Shown: positions 23,613 through 36,400, counted from the first letter of the stretch. The stretch: 64,000 nt of DNA from Rhizophagus irregularis (GCF_026210795.1 NC_089451.1:3456001-3520000); one strand, 5' to 3'. Made by a program: numbers and translations. The notes: a model not told the origin generated them from the letters alone.

Positions 23613-24539
23613 ATTTTAATAAAGTGTGGCTATCGTATAGAACGTCATTATAAGCCTCTTTTCAGGAAATATATCAAATAATCTCACATGAAGACAGACA
23701 TGGAGAAAGAAACCGAATCAGGACTAATTTTAATTAATTAATATATACCGTGAGATTTTTTCAGCCATTCGGTACGGTCGGGATATTAATTACTAAAAAT
23801 GAAATAACATCCTGTTCTGATTCCCAATGTAATATTTACAAAATTAATCTTCAAATTAAAAAGACCATTATGATCATTAGCAAAGTGATTTTGTTACATC
23901 ATATTGTATGAATCTCGGGAAAACATTGATAAATTAAGGCATATTAATATAACGATAAAGTATGGAGCTAAATTAAAAGTTTAAAAAATGCCCGTCATTA
24001 CCATACGTGATTGCAAAATTACCAGTAATCAAATAATGTAATTTTTGAAGAGGCTGGTGATTTTCCGTCGATTTGGCTACGTATATCTGTAATTCGTGTA
24101 CCACAGCACCAGACAATTGTTTAAGGAGGTGTGAATTTTTTTTTTTACTTTAATCGATTGTTCTGGATCGTTTTTACCAGATGTAGAAATGAAAGAAGTG
24201 CATTTGTGAAGGAGTTTTTGAATCATTCAAATTTTTCATCTCTGAACAATCTCTTCATATGAACTTATTTCATACTAATTTTCATAAGATCAATTATCAA
24301 ATTGATTGATCAATTTAAGAGTTGAAATATTTCCATATTTTCATATGAATTAATTTCTAAGCGTTTTGGAAATAATTTTTGTAACTTCATCATAACGCGA
24401 TTATCGACATTCATTATCTACTTTTTACACGAGAAAGCGGATCACGTGCAATGATACAATGCACCCAACATGTCTGTGCGACACATCATTTTTTTTATCT
24501 ATCTGTGTGTCCGAAAAATCACTATTATAGCAACTGCTG
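23613..24539. other. Intergenic, no gene seen
   Basis: Unremarkable AT-rich sequence; nothing supportable. Confidence 0.35.
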
Positions 24540-25660
24540 AAGAAATTATAAAGTATAAAACGAAGGAGCTTATCGACTTCTTGAGGTCTTGAAGGCTTCG
24601 AAAATTTAGAAAGGAAGAAGTTTAATGTGAGAAAAACTCGGAAGTTATGGCATCGCTATGGAATGTAAGGAAAAAAATTGTCCTTGTACAAGACTAAGAA
24701 AGACTTGAGTGAAGTGTTAGCGAAACATGGTTTTGATGGTAATGGGATAGGCACAATCTGTCAATTTCACCAAACGTTATCTTCTCAGGTTTATAAACAA
24801 CAAACTATTATGTGTGAGTTAACTCTTCCGCTTTCAAAAAAACATATTCACTCGAGGATGATAACGAGGAATTGCAACAAAAGATCGTTATTGTTATATT
24901 ATAATTTTTATTAATTTTTTTCTAAACGGACTTTATAATGGTTTCCATTTCATAATGGTAACGGACTTTATAATGGTTTCCACTTCATAATTGTTTCCAT
25001 TTCAATGTATAAAGGAAATAAAGCGGAGGTTGGGTAACATGGGAAGCATTCTAGCTGATAGCCTGTCGAAGCATTATTACCACAAGGAGCAATATTTGAT
25101 GAGACACCCTTCGGATTTGATGTTCTATGCACTAATAATTCCACAGTGGCGAAGCAATGCGCTGTGAATATACCTCATTAAGAGAATAACCCAAAAAAAG
25201 ATCTTACTTTGGAATCCAGCTTGAAATTGTCGGCGAAGAAAACTCTAGAAGTGTTTATTACACAATCGAAGCTCTCGAGGAACTTCTTTGCATCACAGAA
25301 GGAAAATTGTACGAATGTGGTCATTGGTTTCGCCCAGAATCTGGTGCAATTCGAAATTGCGTTGCAGGTTAGTCATAAGACAGATACCGCTTTTAGGAAG
25401 AATTTCTTGCACAAGTAAAAATCTACTCAATGTCGATTCTGCCTTAAAAGAGGGTCTGAGGATGAAAAAGAATTGCATAAAAACGTGAAGCGGGTGACGG
25501 AGGTTATTGTTGTGTTACTGATGGATAGGGTGGATGTTGATAAGAAGCCAGTGATGAAAAAGCAACTGGTTCAAGGGTATTTCGAAGACAGGAGAAATTT
25601 ATATATTAGCATGGACGTCTTGTATAACGAGCTAGCATTTATTTTTGCATGTATTAATAA
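24540..25660 (+). pseudogene. Broken copy of a multicopy SAM-domain/nuclease-like family gene
   Basis: Successive pieces match, from memory, a very abundant protein family of arbuscular mycorrhizal fungi: an N-terminal SAM-like start (TKELIDFLRS near 24560), DLSEVLAKHGFDGNGIGTI near 24700-24755, a nuclease-like middle (TIEALEELLCITEGKLYECG near 25258-25320; IGFAQNLVQFEIALQV near 25323-25370), and the C-terminal signature KNVKRVTEVIVVLL...DRVDV...VQGYFEDRRN near 25475-25600. The order is collinear with the family but the pieces lie in several frames with internal stops, so it is dead. A second remnant of the same C-terminal signature lies at about 40060-40186. Which frame is which was judged by motif only. 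Confidence 0.55.
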
Positions 25661-25719
25661 AAATTTTTTCTCGGCAAATTTCATCGAATATTGTTCGCCC
25701 AAAATCACGTAAATTTATT
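25661..25719. promoter_or_regulatory. Conserved AT/GC palindromic upstream element, copy A
   Basis: Sequence CGGCAAATTTCATCGAATAT then TGTTCGCCCAAAATCACGTA aligns with the palindromic element at 40415-40466 (TTGGCAAAATTTTTCAGCGA then ACATTGTTCGCC-AAAAATCACGTG). It lies after the IQ/VQGYFEDR relic in both places. This copy has lost the perfect palindromes. Confidence 0.4.
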
Positions 25720-26520
25720 TTTTTATCAAAGTATTAGTCCATTTCCCTGAAGAAATATTTCCTGGAGATATGCACGCTAATCCTTCGGACATTCGTTTTT
25801 GATTTACAAGGAGAAAGTTACCAAAGGTAACAGGATTAGCAAAATGATTAAAGATATGGGCTGCGGGATTTACCAGCGCTATAAATAAACAAGCGAGACA
25901 TATATATCTATTTTTTCGGAAAGTATCACCATGGGAAACCAAGAGAGCTCATCTAACACCGAAATCCCGTTTGATATGGGAAACTTGACTAGTGTCGAGG
26001 ACATCAATATGGAGGACTTAACCCGCGATCTTTACAAAGTGTACTCAAGACGCAATAGAGTCCTTAAAGTAATTGCATTAAATATATTGAAATATCTCCC
26101 AGAGGAAATTTTTCAAGAATGCTATCCTAGATTATGGGTCATATGAAGAATATAAAAAGCAAAAGATCCACCAAGATCCCAAGATCGTTTGTTTTAAACG
26201 TTTAAACGTTTACGATGATATTATCCATCGGACTTGTGTGAAAGAGAGAATCATTATATTACTTTTGTACAACTTGATTTTGATGATGAGAGTTTATTCG
26301 AGAAAACGTGTGCCAAGTGTTCTGAAGTAATCTCTAAGGTACCTTTATCAATTGGTGCGACTGTGACAACTGCTACCATACAGACATAAGAAAGCTGATA
26401 CATTCCAAATGAAAAGTTATGCCCAAATGCCCGTCAATTAATGATCTTGAAAAGAGGAATGAAGTAATTAAGGAAAAACCTCCAGAAAGTCTGAAAAGAG
26501 GTATGCCCTATCCAGTTTTT
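25720..26520 (+). pseudogene. Coding-like relic following the SAM-family remnant, unrecognised
   Basis: Coding-like pieces: EEIFPGDMHANPSDIRF near 25750-25800, then an ATG frame 25931-26146 of 71 aa (MGNQESSSNTEIPFDMGNLT..., ending ILKYLPEEIFQECYPRLW), then a charged stretch (KKQKIHQDPKIVCFKRLNVY near 26155-26215) and CSEVISKVPLSIGATVTTAT near 26318-26385. Overall pattern suggests the remains of one or more multicopy-family genes; no intact frame longer than 71 codons. Family not recognised. Confidence 0.35.
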
Positions 26521-28465
26521 CAAATATAACAAGCATAACCTGAAAAAAATAACCTGAAAAAAATAACCTGAAAAATCATGTGAAATTTTTCATCATCCCA
26601 TTGTGAAGGAATTTCTTATTAGCAAAATTGCCCATTACTGCACCACAGTTATGTGAACTGCTCTTAACACTTGTATTCTGAAACTTTATAATAAAGAATT
26701 TGTTATATATAATACAATAAATGTATATTATGTATATTGAAAAAAAGATTTTTTAAATGTATTTTTTATATAGTGATACATTTAACAGAGAATAATTAAT
26801 ATAATAAAAATGTATAATATATATTATACAAATTGTATGTAAGATTAATTCCAAAAAATTTAGCCATTAATATAATAAAGTTTCAAATTTACAGTTTAAT
26901 GAATTAATACATTTAACAATTATATATGAATTTAATCAATAATTTTTTTGAAATACTATTTAGAAAAAAATTTAATTTTTTCAGTTTTTTTAAATCAAAT
27001 AATAATCTGGTATAAAAATAGTAAAAAGTAAATATAATACTTTTTTTAAAAAAAAAATCAATGCATATTAAATTAAATAATAAAAATTTTAATTAAATAA
27101 TAATTTTTTTTAAAAAAAATAGCTTTTAAATTTAAACTTTAAAAATTCAAATATTAAATTTTTAATTTGAAAATATTACTAATATTTCTTATTATTTTTT
27201 TAAAAAATAGCTTTCAGATTTAAATTTCAGAATTTATCTAAAATACTAAAAATATAAATTAAAAAAAAGAAATTGCTTCTTTTTTATTTTAAAAATAAAA
27301 TCAATATTCTTTTGTTTTTTTATTTTATAAAACAGCTTTTAGACTTAATTACTTAAATTTTAGAATTTAAATTGAAATATTAAAATATAAATTAAAAGCT
27401 TTTTTTTTTTTATTTATATATAACTAATATCTTTTTGTTTTATTTAAAAATAATTTTTATACTTTTTATACTTAAATTTTATTAGATTAAAATACTAAAA
27501 ATATAATAAGTTAAGAAAAATCATAGTAATAGTTTAAATATATTTTATTTAATAACTTTAAAATAATATATAGTATTTATTTTTTAATATAATATTATTT
27601 AATGTGATTTTTATGTTTAATCTTAATTTTTTATTTATTTAGTTCAAGTTAAGAATTTTTATAATTTAACTTATATTAAACCAATTTAATTTTAATAATA
27701 TACATTTTTTATATATAATAAATACTAACTTGAATTTACTATAAATTATAATATAGTAGATAAATGTAAGTTCAGTAAAAAAATTTATATATATATATTT
27801 ATTATTTATATCTTTTATATCTTTGGTTATTATTAGTTTAAGATTTTTTTTTTGAGTTAAAAATTCAATAATCATATTAATATTGATTTTTTTTCTCTAT
27901 TTGCTATTAAAAATTAGAAAATAAAAATCCTTTAAAACCCAATAAAAATTTTCTGATTCTTAAAGACTTCAAAACTAATTGTATTAACTTCTTTGTCCTA
28001 TGGTTCTAAATGAAATACAAGAAAAATTATTATACTCTTATTAAAGAGTAGAATTATAATATTACAAATAAGTTATTGATCTTCTTAATGTTACCAATTG
28101 TATTTATATTATCATATAGAATTATATTTGATGGCTTTATATAGTTTATATTGTTATTATATATAATGAGTAAGATAACATATTTACATTTGTAACTGGC
28201 TAATGGCACATAAATATAAATAAATTTCTGGGTTTGAACCTGTAGTAAGATCTTCATTTTTTATTTGAGTTATTGAGTATAAATATTAATATTTGATGTG
28301 TATTATTATAATATATGTATTAAAGGTTATATACATTCAGTAAAAATTTATACACTATACTCAATAGGATAACTCTACCTTTTGTCTTACCTTTGTATGT
28401 ATGGTATAGTTTTTTATTTTATATAGTATAGCTTTTTTATCTATACTGTAAGTTACTTAATCCAA
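26521..28465. other. Extremely AT-rich block, no gene
   Basis: Starts with three tandem copies of ATAACCTGAAAAAA (about 26537-26575). From about 26680 to 28440 the sequence is almost only A and T, with recurring words such as TTTTAAAAAAA, AAATTTTAGAATT and TATAATAT. Minus frames at 27666-27875 and 28054-28257 are compositional. Could be a local AT isochore; abuts telomere-like repeats at its right end. Confidence 0.6.
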
Positions 28466-28518
28466 TCCCTAACTCTAACCCTACTCTAACCCTAATCTAA
28501 CCCTAATCTAACCCTAAT
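28466..28518. repeat. Degenerate telomere-like CCCTAA repeats
   Basis: Six CCCTAA/CCCTAC/CCCTAAT units separated by CTCTAA or TCTAA: AATCCCTAACTCTAACCCTA onward to AACCCTAATGGG. Orientation on the + strand is C-rich (TTAGGG on the minus strand). Looks like an interstitial telomeric relic or degenerate subtelomeric repeat. Confidence 0.75.
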
Positions 28519-29110
28519 GGGCTTTGAGAATGATCAATAGCCCATGCTTTGACATCCAAGGCTCTTTTCTTCTTCTTCTATTTCTTCTTCTTCTCCTCCG
28601 ATCGCGACTGCTGCTGCTGCTACTGCTACTGCTACTGCTACTGCTACTACTGCTGCTACGGCTTCGGGAACGACGCCGGCGTCGTTCCCTATACCTATAC
28701 GTCTGTCGATCCACTCTCTGCTGCAGGTACCGCCCTCCGTAACCTGTCTAAAATAAAAAGAAAAAAATGTAAATGACATGCATCCGTACTCTCTATACTC
28801 ATATCACCTGCGATCTACCCTGTTTCTTCTGGCAGCCCAAACCTGCACTTAAAATAAGGCAATAAATTAATATAAATGCAATGAATTAATGAAAAAAAAT
28901 CAGTTAAATAATTAATAATTACGTTCTGCCAACCAGAACTCATCCAAGAGTTCTCATGGAATGTTTCGTCATGTATGAGTTGGAAATCCTTCCAGATTTC
29001 CATTTAACAACCTCTCCAAATTCTCATACTCTGACTTCAATGTATTCCACTTATTTCTACATTGATCTTTTGTTGGCGCAAAATTTTGTACCTATACATT
29101 AATTAATGCA
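28514..29110 (-). pseudogene. Myb/SANT-like protein with SR-rich tail, broken
   Basis: Near 28985-29070 (minus) the trihelix-like motif DQCRNKWNTLKSEYENLERL is readable, the third-helix signature (QCRNKWN.LK..Y) of Myb/SANT-like domains that accompany PIF/Harbinger transposons and are abundant in Glomeromycotina. After it, ELLDEFWLAE (another frame) fits the family, then an exon at 28819-28847 and an exon 28514-28747 joined in phase 0 by a GTAGAT...TTAG intron. The last exon encodes RERRRRRSRSR, a serine run, RDRRRRRRNRRRRKEP, i.e. an arginine/serine-rich tail, and ends at a stop. At least two frame changes in the SANT part, so probably dead. The GCT/CTG triplet repeats make all three minus frames open here. 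Confidence 0.45.
28564..28660. repeat. TTC and CTG/CTA triplet repeats
   Basis: TCTTCTTCTTC runs (28564-28593) followed by CTGCTGCTGCTACTGCTACT-type triplets (28608-28659). They encode the serine/arginine-rich stretch on the minus strand; alanine-, leucine- and cysteine/tyrosine-rich overlapping frames are shadows of the repeat. Confidence 0.8.
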
Positions 29111-29234
29111 ATTTAAGACTATTCAAGGGTATTCAAAACTTGACATATTTATCGCAACAATTTTTTAGCACTCCATTATAAAAGACTTTAGGAACAAACA
29201 AAAAATTCAATGTACGAATGAAGAATTTCAAGTT

Positions 29235-30731
29235 CTCTTTTGTTTATAGCAGTCATAACATAACATTCTCATTATAACTATAATCAGTGCAAACGTCTTT
29301 CAATGCAATCATCAATTTCATCATTCTTAAGCATAATGATCCCTTGTCAGTTAAATTGAGTGGCAACAAGCCGATCGTTCAAATATATGTTGCTTGTTCC
29401 CCACAACAATTCAATCTGGGTGTCACTAGCAATAGCCCTGACAATTACTTTTCTATTTTTTGAATTTCAAAATGAGAGAGAATCTATCCGCGAGTTGTCC
29501 CATTGCATCATGGTAATAATTTGTGCCTTCCTTGTCTCTTATGTTAGGTTTTATTTCGAGTGGAGTAACAAGCTGTGGCCATGAAGGAACAATTCCTTCA
29601 AGGACGGCAAAATCAATCTTGGCAGTTGAATCCTTGAATAGTTCTTATAAGTCGTGAATAGTCCATGGGTCTATAAATAACGACCTTTAAGTGCCATACT
29701 AATCGTGATTTCAAAATTTTTGCACATCTTTACAAATTCTCCATAGTCATAATTTCCACCAGAGGTAAAATATTCGTAGAGTACTCGCAATGCAACTGAT
29801 GTTTGGCCAATACCCACATCTATATCTGTTGCAGAAGTACCATTGCCAGAGCTAACGTTGTTGGCATACATCTTATTTTTGGTCATATTCAAAGGAGTCG
29901 GCTTTTTCAGTACCTGGTCCATTAGCCAATAGGGGGATAGGGTCAATCTTTGACAAATTCTATTTCGAAATCCATTTTGAGTAAAATTGCCTTGCATTAA
30001 TATTTTTCATTGCCTTATCTCGAACTGATAAAATATATAAATTAGCGCGCAACCAGAAACAGAAAAAACAGGATAATGGTTAAAACCAAGAAACATACTT
30101 TGGGTAACACAATTTCACCAGAACGCTTCAAAGTTTAAACTGAATCAACATTATTCCAATCAACCGCACCTACATGTATGAATAGTGGCAGGTTAGGATA
30201 CAAACCTAAAAACAATTACTTAAGTAATTTAACTGCGGATACTGTACCTTGTGGAACTCCTTGCTGGAAAGGAACTGCTTTAATACGGGAAAAAAAATAA
30301 CATTAGATCAACTCGATAATATTTTTCACTGCGAATTTCTTGTTCGAGAGGTAAAACGTTGGGAGACACTTACCGGCAGTGGCGGCGGGAACATGTACAA
30401 TTATGTGGATTTTACCATGATCCTTGTAATCCTTCAGTTCTTGAAAATAATCATTAAACTTGTAGGCATTTACCAACTCAACGCCTTCTAATTTGTTCCT
30501 CAGTAACACCTTTAAGCTCCTCTATATCACTGAGAGCAATGTTAACCTTCCAAATAATCATAGTGTCAGCGTCAATTTTTCCTAACATAATTTTTTTTAT
30601 CCCAAATTAAATACTTGAGTCATTAACTGAGAATTGACATGAGCTTTATCACCAATAACGTTGATATAACAAACTTTAACTGAAAAAGCATAACAATTTC
30701 CTAGGAATATACAATTTAATGCAATTTCCAT
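29235..30731 (-). pseudogene. Fossil Crinkler-family (CRN-like) gene, multiple breaks
   Basis: Starts at ATG 30731 with MEIALNCIFLGN..FSVKV, the beginning of the Crinkler N-terminal (ubiquitin-like) domain, followed by WKVNIALSDIEELKGVTEEQ near 30500-30560 and FKDY-type region IHIIVHVPAATAG ending at a GTAAGT donor (about 30373). Downstream parts in order: VPQGTVSAVKLL (about 30250), WNNVDSV and SGEIVLP (about 30090-30160), VLKKPTPLNMTKNK...GIGQTSVALRVLYEYFTSGG (about 29730-29910), and SDTQIELLWGTSNIYLNDRL with DYSYNE (about 29270-29440). The order agrees with intact family members as I remember them; several breaks. Treated as a fossil. CRN proteins are secreted or nuclear-acting effectors in oomycetes and are present in these fungi. 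Confidence 0.6.
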
Positions 30732-33026
30732 TTTGGAGGTAATACTGTAAAATGATAAAATGAGAACAAAATATACCTTTTATAATGACGACATGGGCAC
30801 TTCGAAAAAAATAGCAGTAAAAAAAAATGATGACGAGTATTTATCATAGCGGTCGTACGATTGACTAATGTGGCTTTGTGATACAGACTATAGTGGAAAT
30901 TCGCTGATTTTATTTCTCAATTAGGAATGAATTCCTCGATCAAATCCTTAGGGCAACTGCGCCAAATCGATGACTTGGCAAACCATGCTTAGACGAAAGA
31001 AAAGCCAAAGATACCATTTTGTGGTCCCAAACTTTCAATTTGGTAGTGTAAACCATGTCCCATGTGCTGAAAATCTGAACGAGGTGGAAATTATATTATT
31101 TGGAAGATCATATCATTTTCATCAGGAAGCATCACTGTGGACTGCTATGGTTATATGTTTGAATGGGAAGACTTATTGGGTATTTTATGGTCGCTAAGGG
31201 ATTATTGGAGTGAGGAGACAAAGGGATTTCTGACAAAAAAGAACTCGAAAGAAACAACATTGATTTGGTTTCTTTATAATTTTTACTTTTATATGAACTT
31301 TCGTTTCTTAGTATCTTTATTTAACTATTTCACTTCATATAATAATTTTTAAATCATTAATATAAAACACACTGTACTTTAACATTCCTATTCGACAGTA
31401 ATACGTTTAAATAAATAACATTTAAATTTTAAACAATGTTACCACCCATAGTTAATAAGTTATTATGGTTTGTCTAACGTTGATCTCAAAACTAATAATA
31501 TAAAATTAGAAAATGTATACTTTTTAAAATCAGTATTAAAAATTGCTAAATTAAGGTACCAATATTCTCCAATTTTACAACTATCCATCATAAAGGCGGG
31601 AAGTATTACGTACGATAATAATTAAAAGTAGAAATTGATTACCCTTGGAACTATCCCACGTTTATCTTACGATATATTGTGGAGGCCATCTGCGTCACAA
31701 TACGTCCAAGATAACACTAGCGACAAAATTTCATTCGTGGACATATCAGTATTCTTTCTCTAATTTATTGGTTTCCATTGTCCTCCTTATTATCTCTAGT
31801 TTCTCAACTTCCAACTTTTTTACAAGCTCTGTAGGGCTTCTGGGTTATCAATGAGTTCAATTAAATCGATACAATTATTTCTTGATTGTAATCTAAGAGA
31901 TATTTTCATTCTTGTTGAGTACTGCTGATTCCAATTAGATTGGGAACTAGAAAATTTTTAAATGAATAATAATAACAATAACTACACGATGAGACATACC
32001 GTCAATTTATATGATTTATAGTACTATACAAATTAACGGTGCTAGCGTCAAAATAAGGTTAAATCCGTTATTATTTTTTGCATTAAGAAGTATAAAAAAT
32101 CAATTTGAATAAAAAAATTATTCAAAAATTTATTGGAAACTCAACTCCTCAATCCAATCAAATATACATAAAAATAATTTTTTGGCGTAATCTTTTATAA
32201 ATGAAATTAAATAACAAAACAAACAATGAATTACCAAATACGTTGTTACGAATGCCTTTTTTTAAAAAATTATAGAATAAAGAATATAAAGAATCAAATA
32301 TTTAGTTTAAGGTATCGGGACATGTATCATGAAGATTTTATCAGATATATACATATGTACAGTATGTATAAATATATTATTATTATTTATTTCGTCACTT
32401 AGACGTTTTTTTTACTATTTTTTTTGTTCTTTCACCTTTTTAGGTTTAGATCAATCTTTAGCCATATAACTGCTTAATTTATCTTCCCATAATTTATTCT
32501 TTAATAAGTCATACAAAGTGACAGAATTAACTTACTGATATTCCCCTTTCCCACTTTATTCAAAATTCTAAATTAATTTAATATTCTACTTTATATTAAA
32601 TTTTTAAATTTTTAGCAACAAAAATAAATGTATGAACCAAATATATAACATAAAAAATAAACAAATCACAGTAAAAATACAACATACGAAAATAAAAAAA
32701 AATCGAATAAGAAATAACAAACTCTATATCTATTTTAATATCTTCTATTTTTATTAAGTGTATATTTATCCCACACACATGATACCTTATAGAATCCTCA
32801 CTATAAAACGCCGCATCACAATATCTTAGGTTATGACAAAAATAATTCTTCCCGTGTGAGACCCCAAAACTAGCCTCCATTCTATATCCTTTATGGTCTG
32901 CTCTATATATGTAGGCGGAAAACTGAAAGAGAAAAAATGGTTAACCTATGTACACTTGGTTAAGCAAGTAAGCATTATTATCAAAATCAGATTCGATCTG
33001 ATCCGATTCGAATCATCCGAATAGCC
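30732..33026. other. Intergenic with a coding-like scrap
   Basis: About 30925-31250 (+) holds coding-like scraps (SLGQLRQIDDLANH, then SYHFHQEASLWTAMVICLNG in another frame), unrecognised and interrupted. The rest, including frames at 31645-31854, 32596-32880 and 32946-33137, shows no domain. The CRN-shared upstream word at 30854-30885 is listed separately. Confidence 0.35.
30861..30874 (-). promoter_or_regulatory. Word shared upstream of both CRN fossils, copy 1
   Basis: TTGACTAATGTGGC lies 130-145 bp upstream of the first CRN fossil's ATG; the identical 14-mer lies at 45418-45431, upstream of the second CRN fossil. Both are preceded by GTAC. Could be a conserved promoter part or a remnant of common flanking sequence. 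Confidence 0.35.
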
Positions 33027-33444
33027 AACAATTATTAGGATAAAGCACGTAGAGATAATATCCTCAGCATAGGGGTGTTCGGCGAAATTAATGGTAAAAG
33101 GCGTTCGAAAATAATGGTAATCCCTATTTCTCCTCACTAAACGCTGTAGGCCTCACCGGATACTATCATGTTTGTGATTGACCTCAAGGTACTACCCGTG
33201 TATCCTATAATTGAAGACAACCAGGCATAAACACGACCAGAAGTCAACAATTATCAGGATTAAAGCACGTAGAGATAATATCCTCAGCATAGGGGTGTTC
33301 GGCGAAATTAATGGTAAAAGGCGTTCGAAAATAATGGTAATCCCTATTTCTCCTCACTAAACGCTGTAGGCCTCACCGGATACTATCATGTTTGTGATTG
33401 ACCTCAGAGGTACTACCCGTGTATTCTAAAATTGAAGGCATCCA
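33027..33444. repeat. Two-copy tandem duplication, 218-bp unit
   Basis: Copy 1 starts at CAACAATTATTAGGATAAAG (33027) and copy 2 at CAACAATTATCAGGATTAAA (33245). Both continue almost identically through GGGGTGTTCGGCGAAATTAA, AGGCCTCACCGGATACTATC and CCCGTGTAT[C/T]CTA. Only a few differences, so a recent local duplication. No coding content; the minus frame at 32946-33137 overlaps copy 1. Confidence 0.9.
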
Positions 33445-36400
33445 GTGAACAGATAAAAATAACAGACACTCACTTGTGAATTTAAGACCTCAGATTCTTT
33501 ACTTTTGTTCCACTTGACTTTCTATTTGGGTTAAGATCTTATTTCATTACTTCTTTTTTTCGCCAACTAATCCTGTGGCTTGACCAGAGAAGATAGACCT
33601 AAAAAAAAGAGACAAAAAAAATAAGATAAGACACAAACCTACAACCCACACTTCCACACTCCCAACCCATACACAAACCCACACACTCCCAACCCACACT
33701 CACAACCCACATACCTAAGGGAAGACGTAAAGAAAAGGGGCTTAAAAGAAGACCTAAAAAAGAGAAGAACCAGACAGAGAGAAGATAGACTTAAAAAAAA
33801 GATGACGAAAAAAACAAGATAAAACACCAAACACTCTCAAACCCACACACTTCTGCACTCCCAACCCATACAGTATGGATCGTCCCGTCATCTTTTTTTT
33901 TTGTTAGGAGAGTTTATTATTAGCCTTTTGTTCATATTGTTCATATGGACCATCAAAGGACACTATACTTTGGAGAGTGGGTTTTAAGTTCGTGTATAAG
34001 TAAGTCTATACCAGTCATCCACGTTTGATAATATCTGATTTCACAAGAATTTTTAGTATATTTTCTTTGATGGTTTTTGTGTTTATTGTGTTGTAAAATT
34101 TTTCTTGAAAAAAAAAGGAAATAAGGTCATTTTATACATTTTATTGTTGTATATTTATTATTTTACATTTTTACTATGACTCAGGATGTGGTGTTACGGC
34201 TGTTATGTCAATATTGCATAATCATTTATATTTTTACTATTGATACTACCATTCCGTTACTAGAAAGATACATATATTATTCTTATTATTATTTTAATCA
34301 AAATAGCAAGGTAAATATAAATAATATCAGACCGTTTGTGCAATTTTTAAAATCCGTTACTAATTGTTATTATACCAGCATATCGGAATCTGAATAAAAT
34401 CCGTTCATAGCGCAGTACGATAATTCCTGAGCCATTTTTTAGCCACTTTTGGAAATGAGTATCGAACGGCTTTTCCCTTTCATCCGTCCTTTTCAGATTT
34501 TTCAGGAGTAGGCGTCCTTCAGACACTGCGAGACATCAGGGTAGAGAGTGACGGACAGAGAAATTTTTTACCGACACATAAAAACGTCCTGGTTAAAGAT
34601 AACTAATCCGAAACTCTTAAAATGTTACGCGACGTGATGACAATTATTGACAAATATAGATAAGATTGATCAGTAACATCAGTAACTTATGTTACTATGT
34701 TGACATTAAAGGCGCAGTGCTGTAGTGCTGTATTCGAATTACGCTATTATTTAATCAACCCCTATCCACATGACAAATTTTAAACGAATAGTAGCGTATG
34801 TATAGTAATTAGTAAATATAATTTATTAAATTCTTCTGCGCAGTAGTACAACTGATTTGATAATCGATAAAGTAAAAAAAAAAGTCTTTCTCGTTCCAAC
34901 GTGAAGCAAAAATGATTGTGAAAAGGAACGTCAATTGAAATTGGCAATATCGATTTCATACCATACTATACTTTTTTGGTTAACTCGACATCACTCCTCG
35001 TCTTATCGACTGTATATACTTAATTCGTCAAACCGATTATACCACATTTCTAGCTTCTTATTATTTAAATTAGATACTGTAATAATTCTTCTTCATTATC
35101 TTTGTATTTCAATTTTCTTATTGTTTGTAAATTACAAGCTTTTTCAATATGTTCCTTGATTTCTCGAAATTGTAGAGAGTTATCAAAAGAAAAATTCGAA
35201 TTTCATCATTAATATGATTAACTCTTTATCATCATTTTCTAGTAATTCCCAACTGCTGTGCCAGCTTGATTGTTAATTTCATTATTTGAACTAAGAGAAG
35301 TTCTCGAGTTATTTTGATTGATAAGATAATCAATATGTAAACCTACTCTTTTATGTCATGAAATTTTAAAAAATATACGCTCGAATATTCTCTTTAATCG
35401 AAACTTTTTTTCATGAGTATAATTATCATTCCAATTATATTCTATTCATTTTTTTATCTTCCCTTAAAATCAACTTTACTCCTTATTTATTCCTTTTTCG
35501 ATGCACCTTAAAGCCCATAAAATTTGCCCATTATTTACAAGATATAAGATAATCCTTTCTTTAGGGTATCTGTTAATCATTTGGGTGGTGAATATTTATA
35601 GGTATTATTTTTTTATTATATTCCTTATAATTAAATTGAAGTCGAGACAAATATAGTTGAGCGCATGCCTCCTTCTGTTTCCAATTGCGATTGTAACCTG
35701 CATCAACAGTAGATAAAGGTTTGAAGAATGAGGAGGTGGTTTATGTGTATTTGAGATAAAAAACACTTCATTTTCCTCTATTTAATATTAAAGTAAAGTT
35801 TAATGTTTTTATGGATCTGTCAGATATATATCGTCTCTTATGTCAAAGGAAACAATCAAAACCTCAATGAATATAAAAAGCACGTATATCCAGTAACACA
35901 ATATTACAAAATATTTTCCATACATATTTTATTTATCGTATCACTTTATTTAAGAAGTTAGTGTTGATCAACGCATAAATCAACACTTAAAACTTGCAGA
36001 TGTAGATTGTTGAAATATATGTATTTTATTTTATTTATAATTTTCTTTTCTTTGTCTTCACTGAAAGTTACACAAAGTAAAAATCTTTTATTTAATTGTT
36101 TTAGATGTTTCAAACTTTTCTCACGCACCATAATGAACTAAACATAGCAGGTTTTTGTTTTTATTTAGTTAAAAACATTAAATTCTCTTTTACTTGTGAA
36201 ACATCAGAGCTGCTTGAGAAGCTAAATAGTCTGAACTTTAAGTGGGTATAATTAGTAGTAATATTTAATAATTATGTTTGTGCAATATTTTAATATAAAA
36301 GCTTATTTAAAATAAATTTATAAATTTATAACTGATAATATTATTGCTCTGTAATACTGTTTTATTTTAAAAATCGTCGTAACTGATGCAATAATAATAC

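Noticed and set aside
28514-28779. Poly-alanine, poly-leucine and tyrosine/cysteine-rich frames over the triplet repeat
   Set aside because: They are alternative readings of the same CTG/TTC repeats; only the arginine/serine frame agrees with splice phase.
32596-33137. Minus frames of 94 and 63 aa with hydrophobic stretches
   Set aside because: AT-rich composition and the tandem repeat explain them; no signal peptide, domain or splice partner.
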